From NCBI GenBank assembly GCA_963210315.1, contig OY723266.1, positions 682,001-746,000 of the forward strand: a stretch of DNA of 64,000 nt, given 5' to 3'. Below, piece by piece: positions 20,501-30,000 of this stretch. The notes beneath the pieces are model-generated. The model was not told the DNA's origin. It ran no database searches and was given only the letters and a program-made list of their open reading frames with translations. The translations under genes and the position numbers were made by a program. This DNA is from Rhynchopus euleeides (lineage: Eukaryota; Euglenozoa; Diplonemea; Diplonemida; Diplonemidae). How positions within the stretch are numbered: position 1 is the first letter of the stretch; the number at the start of each line of letters is the position of its first letter.

Positions 20501-23135
20501 GTGCAGGTGAGGCGGTTTTGGTGGGGAAGGTGGCCCCATTTACAGCGATGGTGCCGACATATCGAGGGCGTGCGCCAGAGGAGGGGTCCACGCGATGCAC
20601 GCCCATGGCAATGGTCTTCTTTTCGTTTAGGCGCATTCCCGTTATTGCGCAGAACTCGCCCGTGATGTCCGCGCCACGTTGTGTCAGCGCCTCAGAGACA
20701 CGCGAGATGATAGTGGCGTCATCCGCGTACGATATGCTGAGGGCCCCCCCGCTCTCTTCCTGGATCGCTTTCACCAGGACGGAGAGCAGCGCGTTGATGA
20801 GGACGACCGACAATGGGCAGCCCTGAAGAATTCCGTTCGTCACATCGAACTCCCCCCCCACTCCGAGTGGGGTCTTGAAGCGACGGCGGAGGCGCGAGTA
20901 CATCGCTTCCAGCGGCCGGAGGATGCGCTCGTGCAGCCCCATTGCACGCGCCAGCTCCAGGACTAAGCGCTGGGGTACCCTGTCGAAACATTTCGAGAAG
21001 TCGAGCGCCAGGAGGTAGATCGAGGTGTCCGTGTCCAGGAGCGTTTCCTCAATCTGGGTCGTGAGGTCCATCAGCGCGTCGTCGGCGCGGTGGCCGGGGC
21101 GGAAGCCGTGTTGAGAGGGGTCAATCCAGCCCTCCTGCCATACGACAACATCCTGCAGACGGCGGCAGGCCCATATGCGGTACACCAGGTTCGTGACCGT
21201 GATGGGCCGAAGTCCGAGCGGGTCGCCAGCGTATTCGCCCTTGGGGATGAGCGTCACCAGTGCGGTTCTCAGCGCCTCGGGCCAAGAGCCGGTACGCTCG
21301 ATGCTGTTGAAGAGGGCTGCAAACCCATCCATTAGCCCCACCGGCAGAAGTGCAACCTCTTCCAGTCTCCAGCCGTCGACGCCGCAGGTGCCCGACTTGG
21401 ACTTCGCTAGCTTCATCTGTGCCAGCGCGATGAGGTCTGACCCCGTGATGTCGGATATAGTCATCGGAGTGTGGTGTACGTATTTCCCGAAGCGCTCCAT
21501 GAACGGCGCAAATTCGGGTTCCCCAACGCGATCAGGGTACAGCCGCAGGATGCTGTCCCAGGCTCCTTGCAGGATGCTGTCCATCTCAGCGAGGTTGGCG
21601 GTGAAGGTCCCGTCCGGTCGCCGCACCGTGTCGGCAGTGCTGGGCGTCTCTCCCTTCAGCATCGCCACGACACTCTTCGCATCCTCACGGCAACGTCTCC
21701 GGAAGTCGTCGCGGAGCAGGCCTCGGCGCTGGTGCACCACCTCAGAGAGAATCCGTCGGCACTCCGCGCGCGTCCCGTGGAGGAGGCGTTGGAGCACCGC
21801 AAGGGGCGGGGTACCGTCGCGCCGGCCGCCAGCCGGCACATCCTGGTTGGTGGGCAGCTCACATACCAGTGTTCTGCACTTCTCCCAGCAGCGTGAAACA
21901 TCGTATGGCAGCAGGCCGTTGCCAAGACGCATGCGGGCGCCCACCAACTCCTCTAGGCGTCGGATGGCAGCGCGCAGTTTCAGCTCACGGCAGGACGCGG
22001 CTCCCAGCCCATCCGGTGCCCGTGATTCCCTCGCACACAGGCGGACCTTCCGTGGCTCGCGTACATCCCCACGGCCGATGTAGGCGCGGGAGGCACCAGC
22101 TGAAAGTCCCGCCAATTGCACGAGGTAGGTCTCGCACGCTTCGCAGAGCAGTTTCCAGGCATTGTCAAGGTCGCCCCGCCGCAGGGCTCCCTCGAACCCC
22201 GAGAGGGATGGAGTAGGAGGGGGCGCGGTGGTATCCCCGGGGGGGGCCCGAGGAACGCGGATTTGCTTGGGGACCCTGTATTTGAGGCACGTCTGGTCGA
22301 AGACCTGAACGTCGAGAGTCATCGTCACGCAGAGGTGGTTCGGCACTCCCACGTCCCGAACATCGCACGCCGTAAGGGCCTGCGCTGCGATCGGGTTCAG
22401 CAGCGCGTAGTCGATACGTGTCCCCTCGCATGTAGTGGAGGTGAAGGTTGAAGGGGGCGTGGTGCCGGTGGCCTGTGCGGCCAGTGCCGCAGCATCGGCC
22501 CAGTAGTTGTCCAGTGCATGTGCGAGGGTGGGCGACGCATCCCTGTCGGTGTTGAGGTCGCCCATCACCACTACCGGCACGTCGCCCAAGCATCTGCCGT
22601 AGTCTAGCAGCACCGCATGCAGGAGTCGCTCCCGTTCGGCGAAGGTTTTCCCAGACTTGCGCCGCTTCTGACCCGACGGGGCGTACACGCATAGGACGTG
22701 CAGGAAGGAGCTACCATCTCCGATTGCCACCTTTGCGTGTACAAAACGGCCATCGCTTGCAAAACGTTCCAGTGTCGTGGGGGTGGAGAGGCGCACGAGC
22801 GGGGCGGGCTTCCGCGCAAGGATGCCGACTCCGCCTTTGGTGCCTTTCACAAGGTTGCCTTTAACGCCGTCGCGGGGTGCACCCCAAGCCGTGGACCATA
22901 TCCGCTCCTGGGAAAGGTGCGTCGATACCTCTTCCTGCATGTGCTTGGTCAGGGCAGTTTCTTGTAGACAGACGATGTCGGCAGGGATCAGCGTGATCTT
23001 CTCGAGGTGAGGAAGCAGCGCCGTCACATTCACGGAAGCCAGGGTGATAGCGGGGCCTGGGTTCGTCTCGATGTCCCCGTGCGTGGGGAGGCGCAGATAC
23101 GCAGCATCTGCGAGTCGCTTATCCCGGGTGGGAAG
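17502..23135 (-). CDS. LINE ORF2: AP-endonuclease / reverse transcriptase / Cys-His-rich protein
   Basis: Counted from the GTG codon at 23033. Residues 1-240 are an AP-type endonuclease: QET (24-26), GGVGIL (67-72), YAPSG (117-121), GDLN (159-162), RIDYALLN (206-213) and NHL (232-234, where the family usually has SDH). Residues ~590-850 are a reverse transcriptase: QHGFRPG (641-647), LDFSKCFD (677-684), GILQGCPLS (734-742), YADD (769-772). After an acidic Ser/Asp stretch comes a C-x2-C-x9-H-x4-C knuckle (1183-1201), then an unusual Cys/His-rich block of about 100 residues and a Pro/Ser-rich tail. The frame is open from the UGA at 23136 and has no ATG until after QET. Translation therefore probably enters from ORF1, with a 2A motif (23052-23078) releasing a ~1850-residue product beginning with proline. 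No RNase H domain recognised. Acts in target-primed reverse transcription. Confidence 0.9.
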   Translation of the reverse strand, partial: LPTRDKRLADAAYLRLPTHGDIETNPGPAITLASVNVTALLPHLEKITLIPADIVCLQETALTKHMQEEVSTHLSQERIWSTAWGAPRDGVKGNLVKGTKGGVGILARKPAPLVRLSTPTTLERFASDGRFVHAKVAIGDGSSFLHVLCVYAPSGQKRRKSGKTFAERERLLHAVLLDYGRCLGDVPVVVMGDLNTDRDASPTLAHALDNYWADAAALAAQATGTTPPSTFTSTTCEGTRIDYALLNPIAAQALTACDVRDVGVPNHLCVTMTLDVQVFDQTCLKYRVPKQIRVPRAPPGDTTAPPPTPSLSGFEGALRRGDLDNAWKLLCEACETYLVQLAGLSAGASRAYIGRGDVREPRKVRLCARESRAPDGLGAASCRELKLRAAIRRLEELVGARMRLGNGLLPYDVSRCWEKCRTLVCELPTNQDVPAGGRRDGTPPLAVLQRLLHGTRAECRRILSEVVHQRRGLLRDDFRRRCREDAKSVVAMLKGETPSTADTVRRPDGTFTANLAEMDSILQGAWDSILRLYPDRVGEPEFAPFMERFGKYVHHTPMTISDITGSDLIALAQMKLAKSKSGTCGVDGWRLEEVALLPVGLMDGFAALFNSIERTGSWPEALRTALVTLIPKGEYAGDPLGLRPITVTNLVYRIWACRRLQDVVVWQEGWIDPSQHGFRPGHRADDALMDLTTQIEETLLDTDTSIYLLALDFSKCFDRVPQRLVLELARAMGLHERILRPLEAMYSRLRRRFKTPLGVGGEFDVTNGILQGCPLSVVLINALLSVLVKAIQEESGGALSISYADDATIISRVSEALTQRGADITGEFCAITGMRLNEKKTIAMGVHRVDPSSGARPRYVGTIAVNGATFPTKTASPALGVRVCVSPAFIDRGDDGRASKAHAPLRRLGSSPATFEQRHGLIAGAVMPRAIFGGWYAPIDHRVLRDLETRASNCLYGDRHPSRSTAAALSIASKGHLLHPGIIVPYRMLLLLLDSCRRLPELIPRFNRIRAMYAQKTRIDVPLGPIGLALKKGLPPASLTCGDDVSLISAPGGSEPLLSLEVAARNHVLREALRHNIWRRLAISRPSFGGVEDGVDTVLTNDFWLSCGDPVLAAAMRCIIVGGVFLADRWGRNKLGAATDSAPDGPEAERSTAPTPPPVTAADHATAPADGDAAGDTDDDDDSSSSAPSEFDVLDDSGEVPLPLTATQPEPGSDRLCRNCDTGSPETVTHLFWECPAHNDVRARERYAGLCEERLSWPPCLANWGIIPKPLSGTVRAKDLHHLMSTIVARRDVLERERLGVSPTVCAWDAALARPAAPHQSDLASLPDNPPRWTHGECIMRALRAWLGRLTWTREGSVSFCELAIDFEVFSGLDVCPIATGAPAGTQPAPLNMRGRMMGQMLKYLVSQCEAVNLRAPLPGAFVSRVYCLRAVGVKEVWGGLEPRPRFACHGLTTRILIEQIPRAIHWASSKSWGLDLTPSYTEVPDRDTRSEQWDPTPVAPTRDPLDTVSPRSAPCGAERYAPRSEVLARNVCRAHSKPKCHDCDAAGHNRTLRMEDCCRAHHRQDDGLPVQFCSTHRLLRCGTCSSSNMCCKRGHHGCRDHDLPPCGVCASLPEMDDRRPTACCKKGHHAPPAPATPVEADAPTPPPHVPPTPPFPEATAPTVGDLPSTTPPRVPAPQPSPEATPCPATPEPATPPVILKRLAHTVCSPGSPHRHLMQPRRRLSPDGVRPSIPAVAQLKRTALEAHTGSTPALPAQRPRVDHVIPTANADVDVGAADPDPPSPTTSPPDGVSVDAALPQRPRSGASSSSARARSPHAPTGFRAYLNPPSSRSASPGATDRVAPAPPPPPVSLPSPHQSSSSLKQGESTGPRARVVK
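18237..18560 (-). other. Cys/His-rich zinc-binding block in LINE ORF2
   Basis: About 100 residues with repeated CxxC, CC, HxxxC and GHH patterns: CRAHSKPKCHDC, EDCCRAHH, CSTHRLLRCGTC, MCCKRGHHGC, PPCGVCASL and ACCKKGHH. The near-repetition (CCKRGHHG / CCKKGHHA) suggests internally duplicated zinc-binding units. A nucleic-acid-binding role is inferred. The same block lies at 34220-34531 in the truncated copy. Confidence 0.7.
23052..23078 (-). other. 2A-type ribosomal skipping motif (GDIETNPGP)
   Basis: Codons read GGG GAC ATC GAG ACG AAC CCA GGC CCC in the ORF2 frame. This is an exact match to the 2A consensus D(V/I)ExNPGP, preceded by the short Leu-containing stretch AAYLRLPTH. In known 2A peptides the ribosome skips the last Gly-Pro bond, giving two proteins from one frame. 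Here it lies 19 codons after the ORF1 stop and ~30 residues before the endonuclease core. Confidence 0.85.
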
Positions 23136-23138
23136 TCA
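23136..23138 (-). promoter_or_regulatory. Single in-frame UGA between ORF1 and ORF2 (candidate readthrough stop)
   Basis: ORF1 ends ...ANLHK-UGA, and the next codon (CUU) opens the uninterrupted ORF2 frame. No other stop separates them and ORF2 offers no early AUG. UGA followed by C is the most readthrough-prone stop context in eukaryotes generally; this particular site is untested. Confidence 0.6.
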
Positions 23139-25277
23139 CTTGTGCAGGTTTGCACAGCTCGCGCATGCCACCTGATTGCATCCCTCGCAGCTTTTCAGCG
23201 TGTACTGCCTGCCCACGACCGCTTCGCACAGCTGGCAGCGGGTGTTCATTGTGGCCTTGTACCCGACGCCCCATTGGTGAATGTGGATGCTCACATTCCT
23301 CTTGCGGATCGGGGAGACGTAGTCCATCGCGTCGGACACCGCAGAGCTGATGCGCTCCCCCCAGCCCTTCGACGAAGGCTGCCCCAGCATCTCGTCGATG
23401 TCGTCCTCCTCTTCGGCCCCGTCGCCCCCGGAGACCACCCGACGCCGCTTGCCGTTGGCGTCCGCACGCGGGGCACCGTCCTCCCCGTCAGCTGAGAGCA
23501 TGTCGGCGGAGCTCTCGTCGTCAACGTCGTCGCCCCCGCCGGCGGCAGGAGGAGGGGCCGCGGTCTCATCTGCGGCGGGTTCAGCCTGGGCCGCGGCTGG
23601 CGGTGCCTGTGGAGGCGGCGGGGGGTCCTGCGGAGGGGCCTGCGGGGAGACCTGCGGGGGGGCGATAGGTGTCGTCGGTGGGGATGACACGTAGCGCTCC
23701 GGCAGCTTCACCTTGGCCGGGGGGCCAGCCGCGGGCGCGGGCTTGAACCGCCGCACATCCTGCGGGGGGGCGTCCTCTTTCGCCCATTCCCTCACCCAGA
23801 GGGAGGGGCGGCCCGCCCTCGTTATACAACTAAAGGGGGGGGGTGTTGGCGCCGTTACGACGAGCACGCGCTGTCCGCTTTTAGCGCGCGAGTTTATCAC
23901 ACTCGCGTTCCAGCCATTTCCCGCCCGCCGCAAGTCGAACAGGATGTCGTCGGCGTGCTCTTGCCCACGGGCCCCGGATACCACCCATTTCATGAGGGGG
24001 TCACGAGCCGGTTCAGCTTTATCTCCGAGGTTGGCGCGCACCGCCTCAGCCTGCTGGGGTGTCGCCACGCGAACCGACAGTGTCCTCACGCCGTACACCA
24101 GACCGAGCGCAGCGGGTCCCAGCCCCTTCGCGGCGGCGCGTGCCTCCGACAGTGTTGTACCCTTGCAGAGGGGAATCGCCGCGTACGGCTCGCGGCCGCC
24201 GGCAAATTGCAGCTCCTTCCAGAAACAGCCTCCTGCCCCCGACGCCTGAAGGAGGCTGGTGACAGCCTCCCGTGGCACACGCACCATCGCGTCCACCCGG
24301 CCCTTGCGCCACTGTGGCCGCCACACCTGCTCCGGCCGCACCCGCACCTTGCCGGCGTCGCTCGCCGCCCGCCGCGCCAGCCCCTGCAGGACCGTCAGGC
24401 TGTCGGTGCCCGTCGTCAGCGCGGTCCACGTGTCCTTCGACGTGTGAGCCGCGGCCACGCAGAAGACGAGCACCCTCGTCCGCTCCTCCCCCCGTGGGAC
24501 GGCGTCGACATGGGCAACGCCCGGCACGCCGTCGCTTCCCGCCGGCACCCCGCTGTTAAAGGGGATGTTCCCCGCCGTCGCCACCCACAGCGGGCGCACC
24601 ATCCCACCCACCAGGGTGAGCATCTCCTCCGACGCGCCGGCGAAGCGTGTCCCGCAGATCACAGCATAGGCACGCTGCGAGTCCTCTGCTACCGCTGCCT
24701 GCGCGAGTTCAAGCAGCTCCTTCGCGCGCTTCGCCTGCTGCGCGAAGAGGAGCCCGCGCGGCGCGACCCCGATCTGCGTGGCGGCAATTGAAGCCGCCGG
24801 GGGGGCCGCGAGGGCCGGGGGAGGTGGCACGGGCGGCTTGCGCGCCATCGTCACCCACCCGGATCCTTGCTGGGGGGCCGTCGCTGCCGGCCCCTTCCGC
24901 TGTTGCTGCTGCCCTTGCTGTTGCTTCGGCTTCTGCGTCGGCTGCTGCTGCTGCTGCTGCGCCGTGGTGTGCGGATGCTTTGTCGATGATGCCTCGTTCG
25001 ACTTCTTCTTCGGTTGTTGTTGCGCCTGCTGTGGCGCCTGCTGATGCTGCTGCTGATGTTGATGCTGATGCTGCTGCTGCTGTGCGGGTGGCGCCGCCAT
25101 CGGCGGGCTTGCAGAGGTAGTAGGTGTTTCACCACCCAACAGCGTCACGAGCAGCGCGCCCTGCTGCTCCATGAACGTCATAACGACGTCCAGTTCGTCC
25201 TCCGAGAGTTTGCGCCCGCTTGCGAGAAGCTGCTGCGTCGACGCCTGCAGCCGCTTGATCCTCGCGATCATGGCCAT
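23136..25277 (-). CDS. LINE ORF1: gag-like RNA-binding protein
   Basis: 713 residues from the ATG at 25277 (MAMIARIKRLQ); ten upstream codons are open but begin with TTG. N-terminal helical segment (residues ~1-55), then a low-complexity Gln/His/Pro tract (~60-140) encoded by CAG-type repeats. The central region (~170-480) looks globular and unassigned (for example VRVRPEQVWRPQWRKGRVDA). A long Pro/Ala region and an acidic stretch with a KRRR signal follow. The C terminus is a zinc-binding module of pattern C-x2-C-x12-C-x2-C-x4-C-x2-C-x3-H, ending only two residues before the stop. ORF1 proteins of LINEs coat the element RNA and chaperone nucleic acids. No RRM or typical CCHC gag knuckle is evident. 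Confidence 0.8.
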   Translation of the reverse strand: MAMIARIKRLQASTQQLLASGRKLSEDELDVVMTFMEQQGALLVTLLGGETPTTSASPPMAAPPAQQQQHQHQHQQQHQQAPQQAQQQPKKKSNEASSTKHPHTTAQQQQQQPTQKPKQQQGQQQQRKGPAATAPQQGSGWVTMARKPPVPPPPALAAPPAASIAATQIGVAPRGLLFAQQAKRAKELLELAQAAVAEDSQRAYAVICGTRFAGASEEMLTLVGGMVRPLWVATAGNIPFNSGVPAGSDGVPGVAHVDAVPRGEERTRVLVFCVAAAHTSKDTWTALTTGTDSLTVLQGLARRAASDAGKVRVRPEQVWRPQWRKGRVDAMVRVPREAVTSLLQASGAGGCFWKELQFAGGREPYAAIPLCKGTTLSEARAAAKGLGPAALGLVYGVRTLSVRVATPQQAEAVRANLGDKAEPARDPLMKWVVSGARGQEHADDILFDLRRAGNGWNASVINSRAKSGQRVLVVTAPTPPPFSCITRAGRPSLWVREWAKEDAPPQDVRRFKPAPAAGPPAKVKLPERYVSSPPTTPIAPPQVSPQAPPQDPPPPPQAPPAAAQAEPAADETAAPPPAAGGGDDVDDESSADMLSADGEDGAPRADANGKRRRVVSGGDGAEEEDDIDEMLGQPSSKGWGERISSAVSDAMDYVSPIRKRNVSIHIHQWGVGYKATMNTRCQLCEAVVGRQYTLKSCEGCNQVACASCANLHK

Positions 25278-25329
25278 TGTAGGCCGGGGCGGGGGAGTTG
25301 GTACCAAGCACGGGGGGAATCAGGCACGG

Positions 25330-26690
25330 CATGGCTCGCAAATCGCGGGGGGAAAAAACAGAACTTTTTGCCCCGCTCGGCACGGTTCCTCCCTGGATAT
25401 GACACCAGAGAAGTGAAAATGGTCCTTGTGACACACCCCACTCACCCTCTCAGGGGGTGCATCCAATAAGTGAGGAAAACATGCAGTGGCTCTTGTCGGA
25501 TGTTTGGAAACCGACATCTCCCCCCACCCCCCCCCCCTCCTTTTCGCTGTCCAATCGGTAAGAGGCTGTGAACAGCACCGAGGAAGAGGGGGGGTGGGGG
25601 GCGGGGCGGGGCAGTGGGAGCTGGAACTAATGTGAACAAACCGATGAAGGATAGATTTTGCTATCTGGCGGCCCTGCTCTCTCCTTTGAAATATCCAATG
25701 TTTTTTTCTGGAGGAAATGCAAGCACATTTTATCCCCCCCTTTCTTTGGATAGCCCCAATTTCCTTTCGTAGCTGCCCCCCTTCGGGGAGGCTGGTAGGC
25801 GGCATAGAAAAAAGGAAACCAGAGGCAAATGAATGGTGCTGATGTGAGAAATGCAAAAAGCAAAGAAAAAAACAAATAAAAAAACTGAAGCGGGGGTGGC
25901 TGCGCGGCTGTTCCTAGTGTCGACGGGCATAAGCGATCGTGCGACCAGACCACGCGGCCCAACCCCTCCGCTCCTAAATAAAAAAAAACCACGGCAAATT
26001 TCTTGAAATACATGATCCATTTGGTGAGCCATCGTATCGCCTGGAACTCTTCCAAGCAGAGGGGCATCACATGTGGGAAAGTGAAGAAAATATTTTGGCC
26101 TTTTTTTTTGATTTTTTTGACTTTGATATCTTGATGGCGTCATGACATGACCCGCACCCCACGACAAGGAAGGGACGCATACATCACAGCCTGGCTAAGC
26201 CTCGGAGCGCCAACAAGGGTTATTTCTCCCCCTCCCAGACACGGCTCTTTGGGGCTTTGACATAACTTTCGAGAGTCATCCCCGACCCAGGCATTGTTCA
26301 GACGCGTCAGACTATACACTGCCTTTTTCCGACGTGTTGCCGAAAAATCATAAAAGAAATCAGTCGCAAGGCCCAGCCAGACTATGACCATACCTGAAGC
26401 TTATTCTGACAAAAAGCGGCCAAAAACCCGGTATTTATACTCAGTTTTTTCTTGGTTTTCGTGGCCTGTTTCGCCCCATTTTTTGGGCCGTGCGCACCGC
26501 AGGTGACCCGAAAAACCCCGAAAACGGCATGTTTCGGAACATTGGAACCCCTGGTGCCCCCGGGCGTGTTCTGTCGATGAGTCCATCTTTTATTAGACCC
26601 CGTACAGAAACACGAGAAAGCGTGGGAATATGCAGTTTGACCCTGGAGAGGAGAGTGGTGCACCCTCAGAGGTGGTCCAGAGAATGCAAA
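25330..26690. other. Intergenic, no gene seen
   Basis: Begins directly upstream of the LINE 5' end with sequence that is not GA-repeat. Contains scattered C and A/T homopolymers. No coding or RNA feature supported. Confidence 0.45.
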
Positions 26691-26700
26691 GAGGTCCACG

Positions 26701-26931
26701 GGGGGGTCTGGGGGGCGGAGCCCCCCAGCCGCCGGAGGCCACGGTAGCGAACACTGTTCCTTGTGGGGTACAGATTCTGTGATGAGTTGGGTGCGTCCTC
26801 CTGAGGGCGGTCTCTGGATTCCATGACCTGATCCCAAAGGGCTTGGCCGACAGGCATACGTCACAGGGGGGCCTGGGGGGCGGAGCCCCCCAGCCGCCGG
26901 AGGCCACGGTACTGAACATCTGTTCCTTGTG
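26701..26931 (+). repeat. Paired copies of the GC-hairpin dispersed repeat
   Basis: Two direct copies (26701-26760 and about 26872-26931) of a ~55 bp unit containing GGGGGGCGGAGCCCCCC followed by AGCCGCCGGAGGCCACGGTA and a GAACAYCTGTTCC-type end. The linker (TACAGATTCTGTG...GTGCGTCCTCCTGAGG) is also found between the paired copies inside the two MULE-like elements, so this is a diverged relative of that module. Confidence 0.8.
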
Positions 26932-29900
26932 CGGTACAGCCCATCTTCCTGAACTTGGGTAAATTGCTCCCAAGGGTTCGATGAGGGCGCCAAGGCTCGT
27001 CAGTGCGGGCTGGATCGTTGCCTCAGAGCCAGATGTTCAATGACAGACACTGAGGACAGGGGCCAGGCCCCGGCTGGCCCCGCCCGCCCCATTTTTGGTC
27101 CATTTTTTCCTCCTCCCGAAAATGCGTTTATTTGCATCATTGGGATCCGTGGCTCACGCCATGGTATTTTTTTCTCTCCGGAAACATAATTTGTTCGGAC
27201 CATTTGGGCCTGAACCACCACGAAAAAAAAATATTGGTAATTCTGAAAATCCTTATACTCATACCGGGCAACATTCAGGCATGACTATGACGCATGGAAT
27301 ATTTTTTTTCGAAGTGTTGGGTGATGCCACCCCATCCCAAGGGGAGGAGCAGCACCACCTGGACAAATGATTCTCTTTTTTTTGAACAAAATGATGTTCC
27401 GATGTTGCTTGCTATAACACGGGACAACCGGTATCTCAATGCTTGACCTCTCCGTACCATAGCGTAAAACCATGACACGTCCTCAGAATCAGCATTAGTA
27501 AACCGCTTGCACCTGGTTGCAACATTCGATCAGCGTAAGAAAGGTACTTTTTTGTGAAAGAAACGGGAAAGGGGGGGGTGTGTGGGGGGTGGGGTGGGGA
27601 ATGACGATTAGCCCTGGTATTACGTTTTCGCGCGGAGTATTTTCATTCTGCACAGCACCTCCCGCACGCAATGTGGGATCCTCGGTTAAGAAGCAGGGCA
27701 AGCTACAGAAAGAAAGGTGGCCCTTTGGAAAGAGAAAAAAAACGGGAATATCCCAGGGAATGGACATGGGGGGGAGGCGGCTGCTTTTGGGGGCAGCGGA
27801 AATTTCACGTACAGTCCCACAACACCCCCGTCTCCGTCATCGCTTGGTTCTGTTCAAAGCAAGCCTTGCCGTATCAACAGACGTGTTTTGGGTACAAGTT
27901 GACATACGCTGCCTCCTGATGAAGCCACAGCGATAATGTCAGACAGAACAATCTGTGACAATGGCGGCCATGTGTTTGACGTTTGATCGAGGGATATTTT
28001 CGGCCATATTTTTTTTGGGCTGGGCCACGAATCCAAGCATTTTTGTAAAAACAAAAAAAATTGCGGAACCGCCTGCTCTGCCGTAGGCCGATTATTCAGT
28101 TGGCTTGAAATTTCGGGGAAACCTGAGCAGCGACGGCATATTTTGAACACAGCCCCCCGAACACCAAGCGGAATTGACGGATGAACAACAAGATGCTTCG
28201 CGAGGAGGGCGAGAAGGAGTCTGGCGAACCGATACCCGCTTCCCCCTCCGGACATAGGCGCTCTGGCCTATGTCGTCTATAGCCTGCTGATGAGACAACG
28301 CACTGCAGCGACTGATCATGCCATCCAGTGTATAAACACCGGGCGGACTCGCTGCATCACACGTTTCCCACCTCCCACTTGAACGATACTTCTTTTTCCT
28401 GTAAATCTTGTTTGGCGAAACGATACTTCGTCTGTTGTTTTTTTTTGCCTTTTTTTTGCTTCCTGATTTCGCTTTTGCCGTGCGATCCGAGCGGCTTCCC
28501 TGTCAGAGGAGGCCTTTCGAACCTTTGCCTCCATCAGGGGGATGGACACCGCGGCGCTACCCTGCCCGATACAAAAAGATGGGCTGGACGGGTCTGCCAT
28601 GTGAAAGAGACCGGGTGCAGGGGGGGGAGCCGACAAATTTTTGAACAATTTATTAGCAGTGCTTCCAGCAGCCCCCCACCCCACCCCGGCGAGAGAGGAG
28701 GGGGCGCCGTGTTTCTTACCTTTTCTTGACAACAACAATCACGAGCTAGGCGCGATCTGCCCCCCCCCCCCCCATTGACCACCCCCGTCTCCTGCAAGGC
28801 AAGATAAGGTGGGGGCCAGGCGGTGGGCACTTTTTGAGATGAGAACGCAGAACGAAGAATGATCAAAATTCACGCACCTGTATTTTTTTGTATTTTTTAC
28901 AGACACATTTTGACAGGAGAGCAGGTCAAAGAGAGTGTGCGGAATGTGTGCACATGGCAAGGTTGGGTGTGGGGGGTGACTTGGCTAGCGGCAGGTTCTA
29001 CTAATATGCTACTTGTTGAGTGGGCGAGCCCCCCCTCCCAGGGGCGCTCAGAGGTGTAACGGCGAACACCACCGAACCACACAATTCACTGGGGGGGTGG
29101 CGTACATACCACGGCAAAGGGGACACAGGAAGAGAGGCCTACATGCCGCTTGCGTTGGCTGGAGCTTCAGAGAGGGAGCGGGCACGCCAGCGGCATGCTG
29201 TCAACAATTTCAATTCAGTGGGGGAGTCAGAGAGACGACCAGTCTGTCTGAGACGTTGTGCTGAGAGATGCCCCTCCCCCCCACCGCCCCCTTGACCTAT
29301 ATTATTGGCATCGGGGGAAGCGAAAGTCGATATAAAGGGAAGGCACGGGGCTGACCTTCCCTTCACTCTTGTTATGCATGTGGGGGTCGGGGTGGGGGGT
29401 AGAGGTGTGGGCGGGGAAATGAAGCTTACCTTGGTCAGGGTTGAGTCGTGGCTGGGAGGGTGGTAGAAAGGGTGAAGTGTGGGTGTAGGGGGGAGTGTTG
29501 GGGTACGTCTGGGGGGGGCGGGGGGTGAAGAGACAGGTAGAGTGTGGGTCAGCACACAGGGAATCCCCCGATTGCACACAGGGGAGGGCATGCGCAGGGG
29601 GGAGGGGTGGTGGGTGGGGACCTGTTGCCCAGGCCACAGACTGCAGAAGGCAAAAAAGAATACGGAAAAAAATATCACTTTTGGACAATGTATTAGGGGC
29701 ACATTACAGGCAATACGACCCGAATGGATGGGGTGGGGGGGGGGGGGGTGGGGGTTTGCAATGTGCCTGCAGGGGAGGGGGGAGAATGAATCGCCCAAGA
29801 GAAAACGGGCCTGTCTGCGGCAGACGGGGGGGGGGGGGGCCGGGGGGGGGGGGGGAGAGGGAGAAATAGAGAGAAACAGCGGATGCTGTCATATCTGAAA

Positions 29901-29998
29901 GGCCAAAACTACAACGAGAAATCAAACCCCCCCCCCCTCATGTGCGCCGTTTGCCTCTTCTCTGGCTGGCACTTTGCATCAGCAGAGAGCTTCTTGCT
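26932..29998. other. Gene-poor stretch with simple repeats
   Basis: No frame has a recognisable domain. Long G/C tracts occur near 28759-28774, 29728-29741 and 29826-29853. Nothing else is supported. Confidence 0.45.
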
Positions 29999-30000
29999 TC

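Larger units (their letters stand above)
17444..25329 (-). mobile_element. Full-length APE-type non-LTR retrotransposon (LINE)
   Basis: A ~7.9 kb element read on the minus strand: short 5' UTR, ORF1 (25277-23136), UGA stop, in-frame 2A motif, ORF2 (23135-17502), ~58 bp 3' UTR, then a GA tail. It encodes an AP-type endonuclease and a reverse transcriptase, with no LTRs and no poly(A) tail. The 5' end is inferred from where similarity to the mini-copy at 17172-17397 stops. Both coding frames are intact apart from the single UGA. A 2.7 kb copy elsewhere in the window appears identical, so activity was probably recent. Confidence 0.9.

Noticed and set aside
23030..23140. Programmed frameshift between LINE ORF1 and ORF2
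   Set aside because: The two frames are in register (distance divisible by three), so only the UGA separates them.
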